Source: Cryptomeria japonica (lineage: Eukaryota > Streptophyta > Pinopsida > Cupressales > Cupressaceae). Taken from it: DNA of 64,000 bases. The stretch is from NCBI RefSeq assembly GCF_030272615.1, contig NC_081410.1, positions 566,513,152 through 566,577,151 on the forward strand, given 5' to 3'. The translations under genes and the position numbers were made by a program. The notes below the pieces were generated by a model that was not told the origin of the DNA, did no database searches, and saw only the letters and a list, made by a program, of their open reading frames with translations. This document shows, piece after piece, positions 24,864-35,372 of the stretch (position 1 is its first letter; every line of letters begins with the position of its first letter).

Positions 24864-26588
24864 ATATACATAAATACCCTTGCACATAACGTAAATGTGT
24901 TAGTCCATCATTAGTAACACATAAATAAACTTAACATTTTATAATTTATAAAGTATAATGTAGAAGTAGAGTTTACAACTACTCAACAATAAGCAATATT
25001 GTATATTCAATATATATTCCTCAATGTAAAATAACACATAATCATATGCACCTAGTCACATTCCAAAGCATAACACCAGAATAACACACCACAATCACAA
25101 TAAATCAACCATCCATGTAAGCTACAGAAAAGTCAACCTTGGTCAACGAGGTCAAAAAGGTCTGAACAGGGTAGGGGTACTACATTCTCCTGCACTAGGG
25201 TTTGACTTAATCCTAGAAGTCGTAAGGCTAGGATGAAAAAACAAGGACATCTAAGTCATCACACTCACATATCATAACCCAAAATCATAACTCAACTTAA
25301 GGAGAATTGCAATCCATAAAATTAATATAATAATGTATAGAAATCAACATCCAAGTCATCTAACTTAACAAAAAGATTTCCCTCCTTTACTAAATCAATT
25401 AGTTAACATTGAACAATCTTCCTTTTACGTTCCTTAATTACAAAAATCAATGCATTAAAAGAGTTACAAAAAGATTCATTATCTTTAATTACCTAGATTA
25501 TACATACTAACACCTTATTCAGCTTCTAGGAACTACTATCCTAATATACATTCATACAAGAAAAGATCTTTTATAGAAATCCTTATCCAAAAATATTAAT
25601 ATCATATTGTATAAAGCATAATAACTTAGTCTATCCAATCATGGAAACATTTATTATACATCAATAAGCGTCATAAAATCATATTTACATGTCTACTGCA
25701 ACATCCTAATTATAGACACTTCTCTGCATTCCCAGGTTAAGCACAACATACTCTCAAATTGAACTTTAAAATTCAGTCATAACTAATATTGCACACTACC
25801 TCTAAGGTACATAATGCATACAAATTAAGGGAATAAAGGTTTAGGGTGCAAACTCATGTCAATAACAACATTAAAACATCATTCTGGATACAAGATACAA
25901 CCTCATACAAAATAAGAAATAAATATATAATTACCTACATTCAACCATCTAAGGTCTACTTGATTCAATTAGAACTCTTGTAGGCTTTTCAAACACTTGA
26001 TGAGCCATAAGTCTACAGATGTTTAATAATTATCTAAAGCTACCACATTATTAACTAGGTCCAATTCACACGTCTTTCTACTACATATTATAATTAAAAT
26101 GATTTCAAACCAGTTTCATCAAGGAAAAAACACTAATTTCCTTAACTAATCTCGTTATTTAATTAGTTACCTCATTATGCCTAGAATCACTCTCTGTGGT
26201 GTTCTCCCTTAACCCACCATAAGAGGTTCAAGTGAATGTGATAGATATAACACTTAACACATAGCTAGGGCCAGCTATTACAAACATTCAAAATGACCAC
26301 CAGAGATCTCAAAAGAACGTAATCCAAATGATGATCGCCAAATATGATGATAAATAAGAAAAATGCTAGAAATTTCGACAATCAACAAAATCAAAATCAT
26401 GACAAGTATCAAATTTAAATAAAAAGGAACAAGAGTTTAGTGGCCATTTCGTCATAAGAAATTTTAAAAGAAAGTGCTATCCCATTAGCCACAAAACACA
26501 AGTTAAAAGAGAGTCAAAACACTGTCGCAATAAAACAAAAATAACATGGAACAAAGTGACCATTTTCAGCCACATCATAGGGAGTAAC
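24864..26588 (+). repeat. Segmental duplication copy A, middle part
   Basis: Continues the homology with copy B (63377-64000 matches 24864 to about 25499). The rest lies beyond the end of copy B in this window. No genes seen. On the minus strand, TGTAGTACCCCTACCC at about 25185 preceded by a purine-rich stretch resembles an LTR start, but no partner LTR was found. Confidence 0.85.
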
Positions 26589-27365
26589 TGTAGACACTCA
26601 AAATTGTCATGTCTAATTAAATAAATATTTTATTTATTTAATTATCTAAGCCTAATTCTTCTATTAATTAAATAAATCCTTATTTATTTAATTAATTCAT
26701 TTATCCTCTTCTAGCCTTATTTCTCATTTAAATAAATACATTTATTTATTTAAATTATCCTTTTCCTAAATTAAATAAATATTTTATTTATTTAATTGTC
26801 CTACTTCTTCTATTAATTAAATAAATATTTATTTATTTAATTAATTCATTATCTTTTTCTACACGACACATGTCATTCATCTCTTAATTCATACACTACC
26901 TACCTCTTTCATTATTTTACTATTTCTTATACCTACCCTCTAATCCTAGCCGACCTCTCTCTTTACACCTCTCAATCTTAACCCTCCATTTCTCATTGTG
27001 TCTTCTATTTAAGGAGATGCTTTCTTCATTGTCTAACCCTAATGACTAATGACTGATTTTGGAGTACTTGGCTACATTACAATTCCACTTACAACCACAT
27101 TCCATTCTTTGTTGAGCTCTTGTGCATATTAAAATCTGAGAGCAAATATATCAAGCAAGATCAATGGAGATAGGAAGAATGGAGATCAAAACCCTATTGG
27201 ACATGTGATGGTATAATCTTTGTGATTTTGAGTTATTTTGCATTGTCTTAGGTTATCTCCATATGTTATGGTGGATCTTTGTTCATTGTTAGGCTAGGGT
27301 TTTGTGGTTGAATTCATTTAGCCTTTCAATATTGTTATTATTGTTATCCATTTTCACCATAAACA
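26589..27365 (+). repeat. 5' LTR of the 16-kb element
   Basis: 777 bp, TGTAGACACT ... CCATAAACA. The first ~260 bp hold five AT-rich palindromes (starting near 26615, 26663, 26727, 26770, 26812), each with 12-15-bp arms built on TTAAATAAAT. A TATA-like TATTTAAG lies at 27006-27013. Confidence 0.96.
27006..27013 (+). promoter_or_regulatory. LTR TATA-like element
   Basis: TATTTAAG in a conserved context (TCTTCTATTTAAGGAGATGC). The truncated relative has TATATAAG at the same place, supporting a TATA role. Confidence 0.5.
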
Positions 27366-27368
27366 TTT

Positions 27369-27386
27369 TGGCACGCCCGGTGGGAC
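27369..27386 (+). promoter_or_regulatory. Primer-binding site of the 16-kb element
   Basis: TGGCACGCCCGGTGGGAC starts three bases after the 5' LTR. The TGG start fits the CCA end of a tRNA; I cannot name the tRNA with confidence. Confidence 0.8.
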
Positions 27387-27476
27387 TCTTGTCCCTTTGC
27401 ATTTAACATTTTTGTTGCATATTTTGCATTTTTGAAGTTGCAGATCGGACAATTTCGACGACATTTAGGTTTTTTC

Positions 27477-27729
27477 GCGTCTGCAAGTGTTCGGATCGCG
27501 TTTTTGTGTTTCAGAAGCGTCTGTGATATCGGGAATCGCGTCTGTGTTTCTGTCAATTTTTATTTTGCAGGTTTCCGAAAGGTGCGTCTGTGATTCCTAA
27601 CCGCGTCTGCGCTGCATCAGATCGCGTCTGCGTCATTTAATAGCGTCTGTGATCTCTGAGTGCGTCTGTGCATAACAGAACCGCGTCTGTGTCATACAGA
27701 CGCGTTTGTGTCTGGTGTAGAGGCGTCTG
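27477..27729 (+). repeat. GCGTCTGTG repeat array, leader block 1
   Basis: About eleven copies of GCGTCTG(T/C)G at roughly 20-bp spacing with unrelated spacers. Copy 9 forms a perfect 9-bp hairpin, CGCGTCTGT (27682-27690) with ACAGACGCG (27696-27704). Confidence 0.9.
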
Positions 27730-28933
27730 TGCTTTTTGTTTTGCAATTTCAATTTTTCTGAGATTCGGGTTTTCGGATTTTGTACTTAGGGTTTCAGATC
27801 TGGTTTATTTTCGGCTAACCCTTGCAGATCTAGCTAACCTGGTTTGTGTAGCTTGCTTTGGAGGCAAAAACATTTTTGTTGAAGGCCCCTTGTCACAAAG
27901 TCTTTTTGGGTTTTCTAAAATTTACCTAACTTGTGTGCTTGCAGGAAGGGGTTATCATTTGAAACTACTAACAAATTTTGTTGCAGGGCCTTAGTTAGGG
28001 TTTTGTAATTTTGATTGTGTGCCTTGTTTTTCATAGCTTAGCAAACACTTCAATTGGTGCACTAAAATTGAATCATTGTCTTTTGTGTCTTGAGCAATAG
28101 GCTCTTTTTGTTTAATCTTTAGAGGGCCTGTCTTCCCGTGTGGTCATTAGGACTACTAGTGAGAAGAGAACGACCCAAGTGGTAGCGAGGAAAACCCACC
28201 TCATCCGAACCACTATAATCAAATGTATTCATGGTGAAAACTATGAATAACGTGTGTTGATTAGTTCATACCGACACTATGTCTCCCCATAAACCCGTTT
28301 GATCAAATTTATTTGATCATTTGTAGGGCGTAACCCCTACCGGCTGGGAGCCTTCTGTATTTACAGAGCTGAAAGTGCCACATGTATGGCCACACGAGAG
28401 GATTCCCTTACTAGCACCTCTTTGTTCTAGATGCCCAAATCCTTCTAGTTGTTGAGGCAGGAGGTCGGACCTCTGGTAGCGGCCCACACACATACGGTTC
28501 TTAGTAGAGATACAAAGTTTGCCATGGGGAGTTTTCATGGGGACTGATGCTTGGTTGACCCAAGAAGTGAGTGCCGAGGGTGGAGCCAGTGAGATCAAGC
28601 ATCTAAGTATCCGCTCTGAATAGCGTAGCCTCGAGGGTAAAACCCTATGTGGGATCAACAACTATTGTCTTGGCCAGCCCTAAGATTTGTGCTTGTCTTA
28701 TGCTAAACACTCAAACATTCAAGACAAAACAGCAAAACATTGTGTCTTTTGTGTCTTCAAGTGTATGCAAAAACTTTTTACATCAAACAACACACTTTTG
28801 GAGTCTAAACAGTTTGCAAACATTGAGTCATCAACATTGTGTCCTCTTGTCACGAAAAACAGTCGAAAAATCAGATTTGGTCACAACAAAACAACTTCAC
28901 AGATAGGAAAAATTGCACTAAGGTTACAGAAAC

Positions 28934-29083
28934 GCGTCTGTGTCTGTTCAAACTGCGTCTGCGTCAGATAAGCACGTCTGTGAAGTACAGAATAGCGTCT
29001 GTGTTTTTATCAGCGTCTGTGTCAAACAGAGAGGCGTCTGTGTCTGGGAATCGCGTCTGTGAAGTATACAGAGGCGTCTGTGT
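28934..29083 (+). repeat. GCGTCTGTG repeat array, leader block 2
   Basis: About eight copies, one variant (CACGTCTGTG), spacing about 20 bp. Confidence 0.9.
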
Positions 29084-29576
29084 CAGGATTGGAAAAATTT
29101 TACAATCAAGCAAACAAGAACAATCAGTTTCGGAATTCTTGAGCTTCCTAGGTTGTTTCTCTAGGTTTTCATCTAGCATTCAACTTGTCTTTGGGTCTCA
29201 CAAAATCCATCATTGCTTTACACCTTACATTACATTCACATTTGTCTAAACTTGAGTCAAAAGGTCACTTGCTTGTCCTCATCATACTTTGTCAACACAC
29301 CACATACAACTACACTTTGCTAAGTGGTCCCTCATCAAGGTTTCTTACCTTTGGGTCTCATTTGGTCTTACTTAGAGTCAAGGTCAGCTTACCTCATCAA
29401 GAGAAACTATCCTCTCTTTGGAAGTCACACCTACTCTACTACTTACATACTTGGTCTTACACTTTGGACATTGCAAGTACACCTCAAGATTCATTTACAC
29501 TTCATACAACTCTTGGTCTTCCATACTCTCGTCATTTTTCATCTAGTCTCTCACATCTTGGTCTAACACCTAGTTC

Positions 29577-32500
29577 ATGGTTGAAACCCGCCTTCAAAAA
29601 TCTAGGAGAATAGCTAAAGAAGCTCAAGAATCCGTAAACATGAGTTCTTATGAGTATGACAATGATCTATTCTACAATCCTGAGCACACTACATTACCAG
29701 ACATGAATGTTTATAGACACAATCCAAATGTGGAAAACACAAACACTATAAACAACAATGCTACACACAATGACACAGTGGACAACTCTTCAATACTATC
29801 AACAGACATAGAAGAATCCATAATGAATCCTCAATTCAATAGATTGGTTGAAGAGATAATGAGGAGAGATCGACAATACTTTCTAAACATGATGGCACAA
29901 AGTGGAGCTAAAATACCACATGATTTTGACTTATCTCAACTTATGGAAAGTCGACCCTCACAACAAACTCAACCCAACATGGATCAAAGGAGACCAAATA
30001 GTGGAGGAAATAGAGGACCAAATAATATGATGCCGGAGTCACCATCAGCTTTGCTTCAAAAGCCAGCAATCCCACATACACAAGCTCAAACATATGATAC
30101 TTACACTCAAGGACCATCATGGAGGCCTTATGCTCAATCACATGCTCAAGGTATGAATCAATCAAAACAAGTGGATACTCAAGGACATCCTCAAAATTTT
30201 GACACAAGGAGACCTCATGTCAAAATTGGGGGCAACACAATGGAAAATGAAAGGCCTATTGAATATGGTTTATACACACAAAACAGATATGGGGTTCCCC
30301 AACAAGAAGTTATGCCAAGTGCTCCATACATGTCGCAACAATATAGACCTCCATATGGACATGTCTACGATCAGTATCATCCATATATGCAACAAGCTCC
30401 TCCTCAAATGGGTGTTTCAAACATGGGGTATGCTACAAGAAATCAATCTCCTCCCAAGAATAATTTGGAGCAACAAATTAGAGATTTACAAAAGAAAATG
30501 GAGGACATGAGTACATCAAAACCTACATACACTATGAGAGATATATGCCCTTATCCCTTTGATAAGAGCATTCCAATGCCTCCATTTCCTCCACACTTTG
30601 TAATGCCAAAATTTGACAAATATAGAGGGAGAGGAGACCCCAAAGCACACATACGACAATTCTTCACAGCTTGCATTGAGGTAGCGGCAGAAGAAACATA
30701 CTTGATGAGGTTGTTCCCACAGAGCTTAGGCGATCAAGCTATGGAATGGTTTTCTCAATTACCTCCTGGTATTAAGTCATGGGGCGACCTAGCAGAGGCA
30801 TTCATTCAGCATTTCTCTTACAATATAGAAACAGATGTCTCAGTTACTACCTTGTGCAATACGAAACAAAAAGAAGGAGAATCTTTCGCAGCATTTTTAC
30901 AAAGATGGAGAAACTTAGCTAGCAGATGCTCTTGCGAAATCCCGCAAAAACAAATGGTAGAAATGTTCACACAAAATGTTAACAAGGCTATTGGATATGA
31001 TCTCAGGAAAGCTTGTTTGTCTACATTCAAGGATGTTATTGAAAAGGGCCTAGCGACAGAAAAAGTCTTAATTGAACAAGGAGTTATCAAGCTATTCAAA
31101 GAAAACAAAGAGGACTTTAAGGGAAAGGACAAACCAAAATTTTGGAACAAGAACAAGAACACAGTTAATGATGGCATTGTTGATGCCAATACAGTGAGAC
31201 CAAAGTTCGTCTTTTCTGGATCAAGTTCTACCAACAATCAAGTGAATACTCAAACAACTTCTAGATCACGAAGGAAGTACACCCCATTGGGGGAACCACT
31301 TGAATCAGTATTCAAAAAGCTTGTAGCAAACAAAGTAATTACAGTTCCAGATTTTCCTCCTTATGAACCAAAGGTAAAACCAAATTGGTGGAATGATGAT
31401 GAGTATTGTGAGTTTCATAAGAGCAAGGGTCACAAGACAGGTAATTGCCATCGACTGAAGAACATTGTACAAGATCTCATTGACAGAGGCGATATTGAGA
31501 TTGAGGGACATTCATCTAATCAAGAGCATGAGATGTTTAAGGAACCATTCCCAAAACATGACAAAGGAAAAAGCAAAGTCACAGATGATCAAGCCAATTA
31601 CACTAGAGCACCTTACAATTATGATTCTACTATCAATCACATCTCAATGGACAATCATATCTCTACCATTACTATCAAAAACAAAAATCCTGAGAATCCT
31701 TCTCAGAGACCCAAAATTGTCCTAAAAGGTGTGGGATCTTCGTCCGAATCTACCTCTGAATGTCATGTTACAACCCGTCGAGGTAAGATTACATTGCCAG
31801 GTGCCTCCACTAAGAATACCAATCTTTCATCAACCAAGCCTGAGTACGACCTTGTAGAACAACTAGGGAAGACACCTGCACTCATCTCTATTCTTGAGCT
31901 CTTACGTATATCTCCTGCACATAAAGCTATCCTTGACAAAATCTTGAGAGATACTGCCGTCCCTACTGATCTGAACGTGGACCAGTTTCAAGCCATGGTG
32001 GGATACCTATCCGTTCCACACTCCCTCACATTCACAGAAGCTGATGACGCCTCCATAAGTCAGCCACATAATGCACCTCTACATGTTGAAGCCTTCATAC
32101 ATAAACATCGAATAAAGCGAGTCCTGATAGATGGAGGAGCAGGTCTTAATATTTGTACATTGAGCACCATCAGACAATTGGGATATTCTGACAAAGCTAT
32201 GAATGCTACAAACCAAATCACCATTAAGGCTTATGATGATGAAGAGCACTCGTCCAAGGGCACGGTCACCTTACCACTAAGAATAGGGCCAGTCACAAAG
32301 GATGTGGTTTGTCAAGTCCTAGATCTAGATCTCACATATAACATATTGCTAGGACGTCCGTGCATTCATGAAATGAGGGCAGTCCCATCAACATACCATC
32401 AATGCATAAAGTTCCCTCACAATGGAGTCGAGGTAACGGTCAATGGTGATCCAAATCCATTCATATATTGTAATAACTTGAGATCACATACTGAGACTAT

Positions 32501-35372
32501 CATCCCCAGCAATCGTGAGGCTACTCCTTCTTCAGCATATATTGATCCTGAGTCATTAAAGCCCTCGACATCCAAACAAGGTGAACTTAGAGCCAAGTTT
32601 CAAGACAAAGGCATGGGAGAATACACTCTGAATCAGACAATGTTTTTACGACAAGTCATGAGCTCTCCCAAGGAATATGGGAGGCCACATCCTAGCAAGC
32701 AAATCCCCATCATGATACTCAAATGGGATCCTACCATCTTTCAAAAATGGGGTGAACTAGAAGAAGAAAATTTATATAAAATGCTCTATAAGGACGTTGA
32801 AGAGGACACACATGATCAGATTATTATACCCTGTGAGAACTATGGCAAAGGCTTCAAAATTTTGCAAAGATTCGGGTATGATGGAAAAAGCCCTCTCGGA
32901 CTATGCAAAGAAGGTGTCATGGAGCCCTTACAACCTGAGCTAACTACAAGAAGGGAACGCTCCAAGGGGCTTGGTTTTCTGAATCCCAGACTACATAATA
33001 AAAGAACAAAAGAGGTATGGCGAATTAAAGTTGCCGAAGTTCAACAAGAGGATTACTATTCCACAGACTCCAATGAGTGGGAATGGGGTTCAGACAAATC
33101 CTCCAGTGACTATGAGCTCACTGAAACATTCAGAGAGCCAGATGAACCCACAGAGGAGGAGGAATTTTACAAAAAGTTCAGAGTTGGTCAAGAACCAACC
33201 CATAAGGATCCCGCACAAGATTCGTTTCAAGGTCCTAGGTCAAAATCACATAGGATGAGGACACCTGTCCCAGAAGGCTCTACTAGTGATGACAATTTGG
33301 ATTCGCTCACGATCGAAATTGATGAGGAGAGTGCCATCGATGACCTCGACGATTACCTTGACATACCTGAATATAACCACATCTTCACTATTAGTCCTAC
33401 AAACCCTGAAAGCACTAAAGACCTTCCCCTTGTTCATCCTCAACTCATTGACTGGGATCATGAAGGACCAGCACAATTTGATAAATTTCAAAATGACGAA
33501 GCTATTATCGACTACCTTGGCATTCGAGATGATCTTCCCCCTGAAGACCACAAAGAAGGATACGCCATAGAGCTCAACAACATAGCATACTTTGGTGAGG
33601 GTGTCGGGCCTTCTAGTCGCAAAAATGTGAAAATAAAAACAAAACAAGGGTCTTATGGCGAAAACCACACTGTGGCGCTATCTGACTCCAAAAAAGTAAA
33701 AAGAAAGGACGTATCTGAGGGTGAAAACCTCTCTGAGGCGCCCGAAGATGGAAGGCTCGACATTCTCCCAGCATCATACGAGGAAAAATCATCCATGTTG
33801 GTAGAGGAGACTATAAAGACAAACATTGGTATAGCAGAGGTTCCACACAACATATTTTTGGCTCAATCATTGACAGAGGCCGAGAGAGCAAAATTCATAA
33901 GCTTCTTTAAGGGACGACAAATCAACTTCGCATGGTCTTACGCGGATATGCCTGGGCTAGACCCGGATTTGGTGATGCATCATTTAACAGTCAAACCGGG
34001 GGCAAAACCAGTAAAGCAGAAATTAAGGAAAATGCATCCACAAGTGGCATTGCTAGTCAAGGCAGAGCTAGAGAAATTATTGGATGTCGGATTCATACGC
34101 CCAATTGATTATCCTGAATGGATTTCCAATTTAGTACCTGTCAGCAAACCGGATCGCAGCATCCGAATATGTACAGACTTCAGAGATATCAACAAGGCTT
34201 GTCCAAAGGACGATTTCCCATTACCAAACATTGACTTGATCGTTGATCTCACAGCAGGCCATGAAATGTTATCTTTAATGGACGGATTTTCTGGATATAA
34301 TCAGATCAGGATTGCACCTGAAGATCAACATAAAACATCATTCACTTGTCCATGGGGAACCTTTTGTTGGAATGTCATGCCCTTTGGGCTGAAAAATGCA
34401 AGCGCCACTTATCAAAGAGCGATGACCACTATCTTTCATGATCTCATGCACATAACCGTGGAAGATTATGTTGACGATCTTTTGGGAAAATCAATAGACA
34501 GAGACACACACTTGGACATCCTTTTAGTTGTCTTTGATCGGCTAGAAAAATACAAGGTAAGATTAAATCCTAAGAAATGTGTCTTTGGAGTAACCTCCGG
34601 GAAGCTCCTAGGATTCATTGTGTCTAAAAGAGGAATAGAAGCTGATCCAGCAAAAGTCAAGGCTATCTTGGACATGCCGCCACCCAAGAATATCAGTCAA
34701 CTTCGATCTTTACAAGGGAGACTCCAATCCATACGAAGATTCATAGCACAACTTGCAGATAAGTGTAACCCTTTCCAGCACCTGCTACACAAAAACATCA
34801 AGTTCAAATGGGATGAGAACTGTCAACAGGCTTTTCAGGCGCTCAAAGACTATCTTTTGAACCCGCCAGTTTTGATGCCACCAATTCCAGATCAACCATT
34901 GCTACTTTACATATCAGCTACTCCCACAGCACTGGGGGCACTCCTAGCACAGCAAATACCTGACGGCAAGGAAAAAGCAGTCTACTATATCAGTCGCACA
35001 TTGGTGGGATATGAGCTAAACTACACACCAATCGAGCGTGCATGTCTCGCTGTGGTCTTTGCTTCACAAAAATTACGACATTATATGCTCACTCACAAGA
35101 CTAAGTTGATTGCCAGAATTGATCCACTAAAATATCTTCTCAACAAAGCTACACTTACTGGGCGGCTGGCCAAGTGGGTAATGATTTTGAGTGAATTCGA
35201 CATTGAATACGTGGACAGAAAAGCTATAAAAGGACAAGCAATTGCAGATCAACTGGCAGATGCTCCCATGATAGATGATGCTCCTCTACAGTCAGAATTT
35301 CCAGATGAGTCCATTCTAACAATATCACCTGCAAAGCCATGGCAATTATATTTTGATGGCTCATACACATAG
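29577..35372 (+). CDS. Gag-protease-G-patch-RT-RNase H polyprotein (ends at premature TAG)
   Basis: 1,931 residues. Gag core about residues 354-416 (DPKAHIRQFF ... AFIQHFSYN). Zinc-binding CEFHKSKGHKTGNC at 611-624. Aspartic protease with LIDGGAG, catalytic Asp 852. A G-patch domain at about 1089-1137 (YGKGFKILQRFGYDGK, then EGVMEPL and KGLGF). RT about 1488-1690 with YVDD at 1631-1634, followed by Ty3-type RNase H to about 1910. The frame stops at TAG 35370-35372, five codons after the first catalytic Asp (1927) of the second RNase H. The relative at 22938-24863 has CAG at that codon, and the frame stays open on both sides, so this is a nonsense mutation and not the natural end. The start is the first ATG of the frame; the leader has no upstream long frame. 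Confidence 0.95.
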   Translation: MVETRLQKSRRIAKEAQESVNMSSYEYDNDLFYNPEHTTLPDMNVYRHNPNVENTNTINNNATHNDTVDNSSILSTDIEESIMNPQFNRLVEEIMRRDRQYFLNMMAQSGAKIPHDFDLSQLMESRPSQQTQPNMDQRRPNSGGNRGPNNMMPESPSALLQKPAIPHTQAQTYDTYTQGPSWRPYAQSHAQGMNQSKQVDTQGHPQNFDTRRPHVKIGGNTMENERPIEYGLYTQNRYGVPQQEVMPSAPYMSQQYRPPYGHVYDQYHPYMQQAPPQMGVSNMGYATRNQSPPKNNLEQQIRDLQKKMEDMSTSKPTYTMRDICPYPFDKSIPMPPFPPHFVMPKFDKYRGRGDPKAHIRQFFTACIEVAAEETYLMRLFPQSLGDQAMEWFSQLPPGIKSWGDLAEAFIQHFSYNIETDVSVTTLCNTKQKEGESFAAFLQRWRNLASRCSCEIPQKQMVEMFTQNVNKAIGYDLRKACLSTFKDVIEKGLATEKVLIEQGVIKLFKENKEDFKGKDKPKFWNKNKNTVNDGIVDANTVRPKFVFSGSSSTNNQVNTQTTSRSRRKYTPLGEPLESVFKKLVANKVITVPDFPPYEPKVKPNWWNDDEYCEFHKSKGHKTGNCHRLKNIVQDLIDRGDIEIEGHSSNQEHEMFKEPFPKHDKGKSKVTDDQANYTRAPYNYDSTINHISMDNHISTITIKNKNPENPSQRPKIVLKGVGSSSESTSECHVTTRRGKITLPGASTKNTNLSSTKPEYDLVEQLGKTPALISILELLRISPAHKAILDKILRDTAVPTDLNVDQFQAMVGYLSVPHSLTFTEADDASISQPHNAPLHVEAFIHKHRIKRVLIDGGAGLNICTLSTIRQLGYSDKAMNATNQITIKAYDDEEHSSKGTVTLPLRIGPVTKDVVCQVLDLDLTYNILLGRPCIHEMRAVPSTYHQCIKFPHNGVEVTVNGDPNPFIYCNNLRSHTETIIPSNREATPSSAYIDPESLKPSTSKQGELRAKFQDKGMGEYTLNQTMFLRQVMSSPKEYGRPHPSKQIPIMILKWDPTIFQKWGELEEENLYKMLYKDVEEDTHDQIIIPCENYGKGFKILQRFGYDGKSPLGLCKEGVMEPLQPELTTRRERSKGLGFLNPRLHNKRTKEVWRIKVAEVQQEDYYSTDSNEWEWGSDKSSSDYELTETFREPDEPTEEEEFYKKFRVGQEPTHKDPAQDSFQGPRSKSHRMRTPVPEGSTSDDNLDSLTIEIDEESAIDDLDDYLDIPEYNHIFTISPTNPESTKDLPLVHPQLIDWDHEGPAQFDKFQNDEAIIDYLGIRDDLPPEDHKEGYAIELNNIAYFGEGVGPSSRKNVKIKTKQGSYGENHTVALSDSKKVKRKDVSEGENLSEAPEDGRLDILPASYEEKSSMLVEETIKTNIGIAEVPHNIFLAQSLTEAERAKFISFFKGRQINFAWSYADMPGLDPDLVMHHLTVKPGAKPVKQKLRKMHPQVALLVKAELEKLLDVGFIRPIDYPEWISNLVPVSKPDRSIRICTDFRDINKACPKDDFPLPNIDLIVDLTAGHEMLSLMDGFSGYNQIRIAPEDQHKTSFTCPWGTFCWNVMPFGLKNASATYQRAMTTIFHDLMHITVEDYVDDLLGKSIDRDTHLDILLVVFDRLEKYKVRLNPKKCVFGVTSGKLLGFIVSKRGIEADPAKVKAILDMPPPKNISQLRSLQGRLQSIRRFIAQLADKCNPFQHLLHKNIKFKWDENCQQAFQALKDYLLNPPVLMPPIPDQPLLLYISATPTALGALLAQQIPDGKEKAVYYISRTLVGYELNYTPIERACLAVVFASQKLRHYMLTHKTKLIARIDPLKYLLNKATLTGRLAKWVMILSEFDIEYVDRKAIKGQAIADQLADAPMIDDAPLQSEFPDESILTISPAKPWQLYFDGSYT
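33655..33743 (+). ncRNA. Two covarying hairpin modules inside pol
   Basis: Module 1 (33655-33681): outer stem ATGG/CTAT (one G.U), internal loop CGAAAA / CG, inner stem CCAC/GTGG, loop ACT. Module 2 (33719-33743): outer stem GGG/CCC, internal loop TGAAAA / CG, inner stem CCTC/GAGG, loop TCT. They lie in the stretch between the G-patch and RT and are translated as GENHTVA and GENLSEA. Same architecture as the three modules after pol. Confidence 0.75.

Larger units (their letters stand above)
27366..29576 (+). other. Untranslated leader of the 16-kb element
   Basis: 2.2 kb with no long frame. Contains two arrays of GCGTCTGTG repeats (27477-27729, 28934-29083). It also has a hairpin with TATTCAT/ATGAATA arms around GGTGAAAACT (28226-28249), and a GC-richer middle part (28130-28690). 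Probably holds packaging and translation signals, but none can be identified from sequence alone. Confidence 0.7.

Noticed and set aside
27668-29613. Open frames of 85-142 codons in the leader of the 16-kb element
   Set aside because: Run through GCGTCTGTG repeats or overlap out of frame with gag; no conserved domain.
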